Positions 20,497 through 33,154 of a stretch of 64,000 nucleotides of DNA are shown piece after piece. The notes below the pieces were generated by a model. The model made no database searches. It was given only the letters and a program-made list of their open reading frames with translations, and was not told where the DNA came from. Within the stretch, counting starts at the first letter, position 1; every line of letters starts with the position of its first letter. This stretch comes from Guptibacillus hwajinpoensis (GTDB taxonomy: Bacteria; Bacillota; Bacilli; Bacillales; Bacillaceae_O): NCBI GenBank assembly GCA_016841765.1, contig JAENYN010000014.1, forward strand, positions 26,484-90,483. The letters run 5' to 3'. The position numbers and the translations under genes were made by a program.

Positions 20497-23400
20497 ACAA
20501 AATTCTGGTGATCGGTTCAGGACCTATCATCATCGGCCAGGCGGCTGAATTCGATTACGCAGGGACACAGGCATGCCAGGCTCTGAAAGAAGAAGGATAT
20601 GAAGTGGTCCTTGTGAATTCAAACCCGGCCACGATCATGACCGATACAAATATTGCCGACCGTGTCTATATCGAGCCGCTTACCCTTGACTTCGTCAGCA
20701 GGATCATCAGAAAAGAGCGCCCTGACGCACTTGTCCCGACACTTGGCGGACAAACAGGCCTTAACATGGCTATGGAACTCCATGAATCCGGTGTTCTCGA
20801 AGAGTGCGGAGTGGAAATACTCGGAACAAAATTATCAGCAATCGAGAAGGCGGAGGACCGTGAAGCGTTCCGGCAGCTAATGGGAGACCTTGGCCAGCCG
20901 GTTCCGGAAAGCGAGATTGTCCGCACGATACCTGAAGCGTATGACTTTGTCGGGAAAGTCGGATACCCGATCATTGTGCGGCCGGCCTATACGCTGGGTG
21001 GAACCGGAGGCGGCATTTGTAAAAATGATGAAGAACTTGAGGAAATCGTTGCAAGCGGCTTGAAAAACAGCCCCGTCAATCAATGCCTGCTTGAAAAAAG
21101 CATTGCCGGCTTTAAAGAAATCGAATATGAGGTCATGAGGGACAAAGACGATAATGCCATTGTCGTTTGTAACATGGAAAATATCGACCCGGTCGGTGTC
21201 CATACCGGGGACTCCATTGTCGTGGCCCCGAGCCAGACACTCAGTGACAGGGAATACCAGCTCCTCCGCAACGTTTCGCTCACTATCATCAGGGCTCTTG
21301 AAATTGAAGGGGGCTGCAACGTCCAGCTTGCCCTGGACCCTGACAGCTTCAACTATTATGTGATTGAGGTGAATCCGCGCGTCAGCCGTTCATCGGCGCT
21401 CGCTTCAAAAGCGACCGGATACCCGATCGCCAAGCTTGCAGCCAAAATCGCTGTCGGCCTTACTCTAGCGGAGATGAAAAATCCGGTCACAGGCAAAACG
21501 GTTGCATGTTTCGAACCGGCCCTGGACTATGTTGTCACAAAAATCCCGCGCTGGCCCTTTGATAAATTTGAATCGGCCAACCGGAAACTCGGCACCCAGA
21601 TGAAGGCGACCGGCGAAGTGATGGCGATCGGCCGCAATTTTGAAGAATCGCTTTTAAAAGCGGTCAGATCACTGGAAACCGGTGTGTACGATCTTGTAAT
21701 GGAAGGAACAGCTGAACTGACTGACGAGGAGATCGAGGCAAGGGTCCGCACCGCCGACGATTCCCGGCTGTTCATTGTTGCCGAAGCATTTCGGAGGGGG
21801 GTCAGCCTTGAGACACTCTGGTCATGGAGCAAAATCGACCGTTTCTTCCTCCACAAAATCAGCAGGCTTGTCAGCATGGAAAAAGAGCTCCGCGCCAATC
21901 CGGGCAGCGAAAGTGTGCTGGATATAGCAAAGCATAACGGGTTCAGTGATAAAGGCATTGCCGGCCTGTGGGGGATGGAAGAAGAAGAAGTGTATAACAT
22001 CCGTAAAAACAGCGGATTAATGCCGGTTTATAAAATGGTGGATACGTGTGCAGCGGAATTCGAATCTCTGACCCCATATTTTTATGGGACATTTGAAGAC
22101 GAAAATGAATCGGTGAAAACGGAGAAGGAAAGTGTCCTTGTCCTGGGCTCTGGACCAATCAGAATCGGGCAAGGGATCGAATTTGATTATGCCACTGTGC
22201 ACTCGGTCTGGGCGATTAAAGAAGCCGGGTATGAAGCAATCATTATCAATAACAATCCGGAGACCGTTTCGACCGACTTCAGTGTTTCCGATAAGCTCTA
22301 TTTCGAACCGCTTACAATTGAAGATGTCATGCATGTCATCGAAATCGAACAGCCTGCCGGCGTCGTTGTCCAGTTCGGCGGACAAACTGCAATCAACCTG
22401 GCGGACGGTCTTGCCAGGAGGGGAGTCAAGATTCTTGGCACATCGCTTGAAAATATGGACCGGGCGGAAGACAGGGATAAATTCGAACAGGCGCTGCTTG
22501 AACTGAATGTCCCGCAGCCGCTTGGCAAGACTGCAGTTTCAGTGGATGAAGCAGTCGCCATTGCAGAAGACATCGGTTACCCGGTTCTCGTCCGCCCGTC
22601 TTATGTACTCGGCGGCAGGGCGATGGAAATCGTCGACCGGAAAGAAGAACTGCTCAGGTACATGGCAAATGCTGTTAAAGTGAGCCCGGCCCATCCGGTC
22701 CTCATCGACCGTTATATGATCGGAAAAGAAATCGAAGTCGATGCGGTCTCTGATGGTGAAAATGTGCTTATCCCGGGAATTATGGAACATATTGAACGGG
22801 CAGGAGTCCACTCCGGCGACTCGATTGCGGTTTATCCTCCGCAAAGCCTTGCGGATGAAATCAAGAGGCAGATTATCGAATATACGACTGCCATTGCCCG
22901 CGGACTGGACATCAAAGGGCTCCTGAACATCCAGTTTGTCGTCTACAAGAATCAAGTATACGTGCTGGAAGTCAACCCGCGTTCAAGCAGGACGGTTCCA
23001 TTCCTGAGTAAAATCACAGGAATACCGATGGCGAATCTGGCATCGAAAATCATTCTGGGCAAGAACCTGATCGAACTTGGCTACACAGGGGGTTATCACC
23101 CTGAGCCTGCCGACGTATTTGTGAAAGTTCCGGTTTTCTCCTTTGCAAAGCTGCGGAGAGTGGATATCACACTCGGCCCGGAAATGAAATCGACCGGGGA
23201 AGTGATGGGACGCGACCGCACGCTTGAAAAAGCGCTGTATAAAGGGCTGATCGCTTCCGGCATCGACATTCCGACATACGGTTCTGTGCTTTTCACGGTT
23301 GCTGACAAAGATAAAGAAGAAGCGTTGCCGCTGGTCGAGCGTTTCTTTAAAATCGGCTATCAGATTCTTGCGACTGAAGGAACGGCAGGGCATATTCAGG

Positions 23401-23680
23401 AAGCAGGCATTCCGGTCAAGGTTGTCAATAAAATCGGCTCAGAAAGCCAAAACCTGCTGGACACCATCAGGCAGGGCGGCACTCAGTTTGTCGTCAACAC
23501 CCTCACAAAAGGGAAGCAGCCGGCACGGGACGGGTTCAGGATCCGCCGCGAATCGGTCGAAAACGGCATTGCCTGCCTGACATCACTTGATACTGCTGAA
23601 GCGATTTTACGTGTCCTCGAATCGATGACCTTTTCAGCAGAGTCGATACACCTATTGGAACGAAATGAGGCAATGAAAGT

Positions 23681-23684
<4 letters not shown>
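20475..23684 (+). CDS. pyrAB: Carbamoyl-phosphate synthase, pyrimidine-specific, large chain
   Basis: Synthase subunit of 1069 residues, made of two homologous ATP-grasp halves: one opens near residue 1 with [20 protein letters not shown], the second near residue 553 with [19 protein letters not shown]. Each half has its own ATP site ([12 protein letters not shown] and [14 protein letters not shown]). The last 130 or so residues form the MGS-like allosteric domain ([20 protein letters not shown]), where UMP and PRPP act. The start overlaps the carA end by 22 bases. carB is the general synonym. Confidence 0.98.
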
Positions 23685-26069
<2,385 letters not shown>

Positions 26070-26077
<8 letters not shown>

Positions 26078-26699
26078 ACAAATTGCCAGGCATCTCCTTG
26101 AGATAGGTGCCGTTACGCTGCAGCCTGAAAATCCGTTCACATGGTCATCAGGGATGCAGTCACCGATCTATTGCGATAACCGCCTCACACTCTCATTTCC
26201 GGAAGTCCGGTCAGATATCGCGGCAGGTTTCAAGAAACTGATAGAGGAAAAATTCCCGGAAGCCGAATTGATTGCAGGAACTGCGACAGCAGGCATTCCT
26301 CATGCCGCACTTGTAAGTGATCTGATGAACCTGCCGATGTGCTACGTCCGCTCAAAAGCGAAGGGGCATGGCAAAGGGAATCAGATTGAAGGAGTGGCGG
26401 CTCCCGGCCAAAAAGCGGTTGTCATAGAAGATTTGATTTCGACGGGGAAAAGTGCGCTCGCGGCGGCGGAAGCATTACAAAAAGCAGGCGCTGAAGTGCT
26501 TGGCATAGCAGCGATATTCACATACGGCCTTGAAAAGGGAGAACAGAATTTCCGGGAAGCTGGAATACCGTTTTATACGCTGACTGAATTTGAAGAATTA
26601 ATGGAGGTTGCTCTTGAGAAGGATCAACTGAAAGCCGAAGATGTTGAAAAGCTGCATAAGTGGAAACAAAACCCGGCCGCCGAAGAGTGGATGGCATAA
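26070..26699 (+). CDS. pyrE: Orotate phosphoribosyltransferase
   Basis: Joins orotate and PRPP to make OMP. It has 209 residues. The PRPP motif [20 protein letters not shown] is near residue 115, preceded by the flexible-loop segment [17 protein letters not shown]. The N-terminal [15 protein letters not shown] is typical of the family. It overlaps pyrF by eight bases and ends the operon. A mobile repeat sits between the gene and the hairpin that would terminate it. Confidence 0.97.
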
Positions 26700-26791
26700 G
26701 AACACAAAGGGATCTGGAAAAGACACACCGGTCTCCTGCCAAGAGGGGAAACATTTACTTAAGAGAAAGATCGAATTTTTGTTAACATATA

Positions 26792-27067
26792 GGCTGTGTT
26801 AAAGCTTAATGTTGATTTCTTCCCTAGTGTTGATTGGAGTGGAAGGTGCGAGACTCCGGCGGGACTAGCGGGACAGGTGAGACCCCGCAAGACATTGAAA
26901 AAGCTTCTTCGATTTGACACCGCACGAAGAAAATTGGTTTTTATTTTCGAGGAGCGATAGCGATGAGGAGGCTCACCGCCCGCCCCGCGGCAAAGAAGAG
27001 TCACACTTGTGCCTATGGTAAAAGCGAGTACCTGCAACGGAAATCAACACGAGCGTTTAACAAAGCC
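26792..27067. mobile_element. MITE-like element, 276 bp, with 8-bp target duplication (copy A)
   Basis: The element opens GGCTGTGTTAAAGCTTAATG and closes with the related inverted end TTTAACAAAGCC; an inner pair of ends TGTTGATT / AATCAACA also exists. It is flanked on both sides by AACATATA (26784-26791 and 27068-27075), a direct 8-bp duplication expected from transposition. No transposase is encoded. The interior holds a GC-rich block (ACAGGTGAGACCCCGC ... GGCTCACCGCCCGCCCCGC) and a 60-bp AT-rich module at 26891-26950. It lies between pyrE and its terminator. Confidence 0.85.
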
Positions 27068-27076
27068 AACATATAA

Positions 27077-27139
27077 AATGACAAGAAGAACAGCAGGCTG
27101 AATCGTCAAAATTCAGGGTTTGCTGTTCTTCTTGTCATT
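27077..27139. terminator. Bidirectional terminator between pyrE and rqcH
   Basis: Nineteen-base perfect stem AATGACAAGAAGAACAGCA / TGCTGTTCTTCTTGTCATT with a 25-base loop, between two convergent genes. The T-rich arms can serve both strands. The left edge is next to the target duplication of the MITE. Confidence 0.85.
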
Positions 27140-27216
27140 ATGGATATATGAGAGGTAGATCTCTTCCCTTTTCAATCTGGATGTTTTTTCTGAAACAATT
27201 GGATATCAGATTGCGA

Positions 27217-28935
27217 TCAGGAGTCTTTTTTCAGCCGGTAGACAAGGTCTTCATCCGGAGTGACGTAAACGGTTTGCTGGTTTTCATACGTGACATAACC
27301 CGGCTTGGCCCCGGCCGGTTTGCGCACATGTTTGATCAAGGTGTAGTCAACCGGCACTGAACTGGATGAACGGGCTTTACTGAAATATGCCGCCAGATTT
27401 GCAGCTTCTAAAATCGTTTGTTCTGACGGGCTCTTCGATCTTATCACGACGTGGGAACCAGGTATATCCTTCGTATGGAACCAGAGTTCTTCTTTTCCGG
27501 CCAACCGGTTTGTCAAATATTCATTTTGTTTGTTATTTTTGCCTACCAAGATTTCCTGGCCATCGGTGCTGGCATATTGCTCAAGAGAGGGTTTTGCCGC
27601 CCTGGATTTATACTTTGAGCTGCTCCTGCTCCTTTTTTTCAAATAACCCTGGTCAGCCAACTCTTCCCGGATCTCTTCAATATCTTTCGGCGCTGCCGTC
27701 TCCACCTGTTGCAGCAACGTTTCCATATACTTAATTTCCTCTTCTGTTTTTTCCAGTTGAGCTGTTATGATGGATATGGAATTTTTGGCCTTCTGATATT
27801 TTTGGAAATACGCCTGTGCATTTTCTGACGGTGTCTTCTGCGGGTCGAGCGGAATATCGATTTGCCCGCTGTTTTCATCGTAATAGTTTGTCACTGTCAC
27901 GCTTTGATCACCGCGGCTGACTGCATATATATGGGCTGTCATCAGTTCGCCGTATAATTTCCATTTTTCCGCATCACGGCTGTCTGTGAGTGTTTTCTGC
28001 AGTTTTTTGATTTTCTTTTTGTTTTTGCTGATTTCGTTTTTAAGCAGCCGCTCCAGGTCGTTTCCCTGCTGTTTGACACGATCCCGCTCCGCTTTACCGT
28101 AATAGAAACGGTCGAGCATTTCGCTTATAGTGCTATACGTGGTCCTGTCTCCCGGCAAATGTTCGAGATCGGTGATATAAAAAACGTCTTTGTTTTTTTG
28201 CCTGATGATCTGGGGTGTGTAGTCATGCTGTTTCAGTCTGTTCATAAATCGGATGAAGCTGGCGGGAAGATTATCCCTGTTGGGAAGTCCGGCCTGGTGG
28301 ACGATTTCCTTTGCCGCAAGCGGGGACAGTCCGGCAAACTGCTGGACAAGCTGCATATGGAGCTTGCCGCTGTTGAAATCGATTTTCCGGATGATGTCAT
28401 CCGCTGTCGCTTCAAACGGGTCGGCTTTATGCTGTTCTGGGGGTGCGATATATTCCCGGCCCGGCATGACGGTACGGTGCCGATTGACAGCCGGGCTCAG
28501 ATGCTTGATGCTGTCGAGAATAATCCCTTTTTCACTGTCCACGAGAATAATATTGCTGTGGCGGCCCATAATCTCCACTATAAGTTTTTTATATGAGAAG
28601 TCTCCGATTTCGTTTTTGGATTTTATATGAAAGATAAGAATCCTGTCCATATCCTGCTGTTCAATTTTTTCAATGATGCTGCCTTCCAGGTGTTTGCGAA
28701 GAAGCATGCAAAACATCGGAGGTTCTGCAGGATTGTCATATTGTTCTTTTGTCAGGTGGACCCTTGCATAGCTGGGGTTTGCCGATAACAGCAATTTATG
28801 TTTTCTTCCGGCGGCCCGGATATGGAATAGAAGGTCGTATTTATAGGGCTGATAAATTTTTGCGATCCGGCCGGTGCCGATTTCATTTTGCAATTCAAAA
28901 GAGGCAGCCCGCGTTAATAAACCGTCGTAAGACAT
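27217..28935 (-). CDS. rqcH: Rqc2 homolog RqcH (NFACT family)
   Basis: Ribosome quality-control factor that recruits tRNA-Ala to obstructed large subunits and adds alanine tails; older annotations call it a fibronectin-binding protein (yloA). It has 572 residues. The NFACT-N domain is at the start (YDGLLTRAASFELQNEIGTG, then VEIMGRHSNIILVD). A helical coiled-coil middle follows (LLKNEISKNKKKIKKLQKTL). The NFACT-R domain is near the C-terminus (LAGKEELWFHTKDIPGSHVVIRS). The ATG at 28935 follows GAGGTGA; the GTG nine bases earlier lies inside that site. The gene faces against its neighbours. yloB and the cys genes are not beside it. Confidence 0.96.
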   Translation of the reverse strand: MSYDGLLTRAASFELQNEIGTGRIAKIYQPYKYDLLFHIRAAGRKHKLLLSANPSYARVHLTKEQYDNPAEPPMFCMLLRKHLEGSIIEKIEQQDMDRILIFHIKSKNEIGDFSYKKLIVEIMGRHSNIILVDSEKGIILDSIKHLSPAVNRHRTVMPGREYIAPPEQHKADPFEATADDIIRKIDFNSGKLHMQLVQQFAGLSPLAAKEIVHQAGLPNRDNLPASFIRFMNRLKQHDYTPQIIRQKNKDVFYITDLEHLPGDRTTYSTISEMLDRFYYGKAERDRVKQQGNDLERLLKNEISKNKKKIKKLQKTLTDSRDAEKWKLYGELMTAHIYAVSRGDQSVTVTNYYDENSGQIDIPLDPQKTPSENAQAYFQKYQKAKNSISIITAQLEKTEEEIKYMETLLQQVETAAPKDIEEIREELADQGYLKKRSRSSSKYKSRAAKPSLEQYASTDGQEILVGKNNKQNEYLTNRLAGKEELWFHTKDIPGSHVVIRSKSPSEQTILEAANLAAYFSKARSSSSVPVDYTLIKHVRKPAGAKPGYVTYENQQTVYVTPDEDLVYRLKKDS

Positions 28936-29007
28936 ATAAGTCACCTCGTCTTTTCTCTGTCTTTTGGCTGGTATTGTATGACCATCATTATTGGGTAAGG
29001 CGGTACC

Positions 29008-29050
29008 GCTTATGCACGTACACCGCTAAGCAGGCGCCTTCCGCATTTCG
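29008..29050 (+). repeat. Solitary half unit of the ftsZ-downstream repeat
   Basis: GCTTATGCACGTACACCGCT.. through GGCGCCTTCCGCATTTCG closely matches the first half of the 126-bp units at 1893-2315, and it ends at the same point as the truncated fourth unit there. It lies in the gap between the divergent rqcH and yloC genes. Confidence 0.85.
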
Positions 29051-29121
29051 TTTCATTATATCATTATTTCTCGTTTTTCGAAGGTGCAACGTTTTTGCTG
29101 GGAGGAATTATCGTACATTAC

Positions 29122-29150
29122 TTGTTGAAGATAGCAAAATTATATAAAAT
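29122..29150 (+). promoter_or_regulatory. Candidate sigma-A promoter of yloC
   Basis: TTGTTG at 29122-29127 and TAAAAT at 29145-29150 with a 17-base spacer, 20 bases ahead of the yloC start. The distance to the start codon is short, so the leader would be very small. Confidence 0.45.
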
Positions 29151-29170
29151 AGTGAAGTGGATGTGATAAG

Positions 29171-30052
29171 ATGATAAAAAGTATGACTGGATACGGCAGA
29201 ACAAAAAAAGAAACGGAACAGTTCGTGGTGATTGCCGAAATCAAATCGGTCAATCATCGGTTCAGTGAAATTTCTGTACGCATGCCGAGGCAATTGATGA
29301 TGTTCGAAGAAAAAATCAAGCGGGTCATCGGGCAAAAAACGGCACGCGGCAAAATTGACGTCTTCATTTCTCTGGAAGGGGAAGGGGCTGTCAGCAGGGT
29401 TCTTGATGTGGATTGGACACTGCTGGATGCTTACTATGAACAAATCAAATCCATAGCCGGCCGCTATCAAATAGATGAAGAGATTCGCCTGTCGCATCTC
29501 ATGAATATGGAAGACGCATTCCATGTAGTGGAGCTGGAGGGCGATTCGGATGCACTTGAGGCTGTGTTGCTGCAGGCGGTTGAAGAAGCGGCTTTGAAAC
29601 TTGTAGACATGCGGATGGAAGAAGGCCGGCAGCTTCATAAGGACATTTCCGCATTTTTGGAAACCATCAGCTCAATTGTTCAGGACTTGTTTCAATATAA
29701 AGACTCTGTCGCCGATAAATATCGAACCCGCCTGCTCGGTAAAATCAAGGAGTTCCTGAGTGGAATGGGGGAGATTGACGAAACGAGAGTCCTGCAGGAA
29801 GTTGCAATTTTTGCGGAAAAGGCTGATATCAATGAAGAGCTTACACGGCTCAACAGCCATATTGAACAATTCCGTACGGCGTTACATAGTGACGGCCCGG
29901 TGGGGCGGAAGCTTGATTTCCTGGTCCAGGAAATGAACCGCGAAATGAACACAATCGGCTCAAAGGCTAACGATGCAGGGATCAGCAGCCAGGTTGTGGA
30001 GATGAAAAGCGCGCTCGAAAAGATAAAGGAGCAGGTGCAAAATATTGAATGA
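29171..30052 (+). CDS. yloC: YicC family endoribonuclease YloC
   Basis: Protein of 293 residues opening MIKSMTGYGR, the signature of the YicC/YloC family. Members have been shown to act as RNA endonucleases in E. coli and B. subtilis. Other conserved parts are EIKSVNHRFSEISVRMPR in the N-terminal domain and, in the C-terminal DUF1732 region, FLVQEMNREMNTIGSKANDA. It leads the run yloC-remA-gmk-rpoZ. Confidence 0.95.
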   Translation: MIKSMTGYGRTKKETEQFVVIAEIKSVNHRFSEISVRMPRQLMMFEEKIKRVIGQKTARGKIDVFISLEGEGAVSRVLDVDWTLLDAYYEQIKSIAGRYQIDEEIRLSHLMNMEDAFHVVELEGDSDALEAVLLQAVEEAALKLVDMRMEEGRQLHKDISAFLETISSIVQDLFQYKDSVADKYRTRLLGKIKEFLSGMGEIDETRVLQEVAIFAEKADINEELTRLNSHIEQFRTALHSDGPVGRKLDFLVQEMNREMNTIGSKANDAGISSQVVEMKSALEKIKEQVQNIE

Positions 30053-30120
30053 CCATGAAGAGGGTTAACCGCTTTCATGTCTGGGAATAATAGACAATTG
30101 ACCAGTAGGAGGACAACCGG

Positions 30121-31013
<893 letters not shown>

Positions 31014-31016
31014 GTT

Positions 31017-31217
31017 ATGATGCTTTATCCTTCAATTGACACATTAATGGAGAAGATTGACTCCAAATATACCCTGGTGACACTCGCGGCCAAACGGGCA
31101 CGACAAATCCAGGAGTATCGGAAAACGCTTATTGAAAGTCCTTCGTCAAACAAGTACGTTGGCATGGCACTCGAAGAAATACAGGAAGGCAAATTGAAAG
31201 CTGACGTCCCTGAATAA
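31017..31217 (+). CDS. rpoZ: RNA polymerase omega subunit
   Basis: Small subunit that helps fold the beta-prime chain. It has 66 residues from the first of two adjacent ATG codons (31017 and 31020); the second fits the family start better. The core [19 protein letters not shown] and the late [15 protein letters not shown] match RpoZ/YloH. A clear terminator follows, so the yloC-remA-gmk-rpoZ unit ends here. Confidence 0.95.
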   Translation: MMLYPSIDTLMEKIDSKYTLVTLAAKRARQIQEYRKTLIESPSSNKYVGMALEEIQEGKLKADVPE

Positions 31218-31230
31218 AAACCACCAGTCT

Positions 31231-31268
31231 AACAACCTGTGTTTTTCCACATAGGTTGTTATTTTTTT
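31231..31268 (+). terminator. Terminator after rpoZ
   Basis: AACAACCTGTG and CACATAGGTTGTT pair around a short T-rich loop and are followed by seven T, 13 bases after the stop codon. Confidence 0.9.
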
Positions 31269-31294
31269 CGTACCCTGCAAGTGCCTTAATGAAA

Positions 31295-31850
31295 GGCGCT
31301 GTTAAAGTTCTGAGCGGGGCGACCGGGAAGCCTCCTCGGCGCTACTCGCGCCTGTGGGGTCTTCCCTGTTCGCTACCCCCGCAGGACATTGATTAAGCTT
31401 CTTAGAATACACTCCGCACGAAGAAAATTGATTTTTATTTTCGAGGAGTCTCATGCCTTCCGCTCCAATCCGCTCAGTTGGAAAGCTAAAAGTTTTCAAA
31501 AAGTAATGAGTGATTTGGAGTTCATCGCCACTTTGCACATTTAAGGAAAACGATCAACACCCTTTTAAATAAGACCTTCTCATTCAAGATAAATACACTG
31601 GACTTGTAGAGAAGGTTTCAATTAACCGATTATTCTTATTGGCATTAGAGAGTCCTTTTCATATAAAAGAAAACCGAGCAGGTTTGCTTGCTTTTATACA
31701 AACCACAGTTGTGTAAATAAAACCGGGGCAGCTATTCATGCATCAGTTGATTGGAGCGGAAGGGGCTTTAAAAAGGAACAATGTTTATGCTGACTTAAGC
31801 GTATCAAAGGTTTCCATTTTTTTGTTTTCAAACATCAAACTTTAACAGCC
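31295..31850. mobile_element. Decayed MITE-like elements (copy B)
   Basis: The 734-base gap between rpoZ and coaBC is largely relics of the family seen at 26792-27067. An end resembling GGCGCTGTTAAAGTT starts at 31295, and the opposite-facing AAACTTTAACAGCC ends at 31850. The core 31306-31470 is a divergent copy in reverse orientation, with the 60-bp module at 31385-31443. A second inner end TTGATTGGAGCGGAAGG occurs at 31747-31763, so two copies may overlap. I see no matching target duplication and no gene in the region. Confidence 0.65.
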
Positions 31851-31951
31851 TAAAGATAAAAAAGAGGCCGGTTGACTATTGTTATTTTGTTATTTGCGAT
31901 TATCGAGATTACTATAGTAAACAGCTAGGAAATAGAGAGGGGCAATGTGAT

Positions 31952-33154
31952 ATGGAAGGCAAGAAAATAGTATTGGGTGTATCAGGAGGCATTGCCGTTT
32001 ATAAGGCGGCGGCGTTAACGAGCAAGCTTTCCCAGGCAGGTGCGGATGTAAAGGTGATCATGACGGATTCAGCGCAGGAATTCGTGTCGCCGCTCACGTT
32101 TCAATCACTTTCCCGCAATCCGGTCTACACGGATACATTCGATGAAAAGGATCCATCGGCGATCGCCCATATCGATCTTGCCGATTGGGCAGACCTTGTG
32201 ATTGTCGCCCCAGCCACCGCTAATATCATTGGGAAACTGGCCAACGGGATTGCCGATGACATGTTATCCACAACCCTTCTGGCTGTCCGGGCCCCGGTCT
32301 GGCTGGCTCCAGCAATGAATGTCCATATGTACGCCCACCCGGCAGTCCGGGAGAACATGGACAAGCTGGCTAAAAGAGGGTACACGTTCATTGAACCCGG
32401 GGAAGGATTTCTGGCGTGCGGTTATACCGGCAAAGGCCGCCTGGAAGAGCCTGAGACAATCGCTGAACAAGCTGCTGAATATTTCAGGAAATCAGGTTTC
32501 CTGAAAGGGATGAAACTGTTGGTGACTGCAGGACCGACGGTGGAAAGGGTCGATCCCGTGCGTTTTTTCACAAACAGGTCGACCGGCAAAATGGGATATG
32601 CCATCGCTGAGGAGGCGGCTGCTCAAGGAGCGGAAGTGACTCTTGTTTCCGGTCCGGTTTCCCTGGCTGAACCGCCGGGTGTCGATGTCGTGAAGGTAGA
32701 AACAGCGGAAGATATGTACAATGCCGTCATGAAGCGGTATGAGGATGCGGACATCATTGTGAAAGCTGCGGCTGTTGCGGATTACCGCCCTGCTGAGTTC
32801 CACGGCCAGAAACTGAAAAAACAGGAAGGTGCCTTTGCGCTCGAAATGGAACGGACAAAGGATATCCTGAGGACACTCGGCCAGAACAAAAACGGGCAGG
32901 TGCTGGTCGGCTTTGCTGCCGAAAGCGAGCGAGTAGAGGAATATGCCCGTAAAAAGCTGCAAAGCAAAAATCTTGATATGATTGTCGCCAATAATATAAA
33001 TGAAAAGGGATCAGGTTTCGGATCAGATACGAATGCCGTTCAAATTTATAAAAGGGACGGCTCTTCAAGGGAATTGCCGCTGATGGCAAAGAGGGAAGCC
33101 GCAAAGGTGATTCTTGAAGAAGCATATACATTAAAAAAGGGGACCCATGAATGA
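31952..33154 (+). CDS. coaBC: Bifunctional phosphopantothenoylcysteine decarboxylase / phosphopantothenate-cysteine ligase
   Basis: Two consecutive coenzyme A steps in one protein of 400 residues. The N-terminal CoaC flavoprotein half has GVSGGIAVYKAAALTSKL, APATANIIGKLANGIADD, the PAMN motif (APAMNVHMYAHPAV) and the substrate-clamp cysteine region LACGYTGKGRL. The C-terminal CoaB ligase half starts near residue 190 with LVTAGPTVERVDPVRFFTNRSTGKMG and contains VKAAAVADYRP. The stop codon overlaps the priA start. Confidence 0.97.
   Translation: MEGKKIVLGVSGGIAVYKAAALTSKLSQAGADVKVIMTDSAQEFVSPLTFQSLSRNPVYTDTFDEKDPSAIAHIDLADWADLVIVAPATANIIGKLANGIADDMLSTTLLAVRAPVWLAPAMNVHMYAHPAVRENMDKLAKRGYTFIEPGEGFLACGYTGKGRLEEPETIAEQAAEYFRKSGFLKGMKLLVTAGPTVERVDPVRFFTNRSTGKMGYAIAEEAAAQGAEVTLVSGPVSLAEPPGVDVVKVETAEDMYNAVMKRYEDADIIVKAAAVADYRPAEFHGQKLKKQEGAFALEMERTKDILRTLGQNKNGQVLVGFAAESERVEEYARKKLQSKNLDMIVANNINEKGSGFGSDTNAVQIYKRDGSSRELPLMAKREAAKVILEEAYTLKKGTHE

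Noticed and set aside
31872..31900. Sigma-A promoter for coaBC beginning TTGACT
   Set aside because: The sequence at the -10 distance (TGCGAT) is a poor match.
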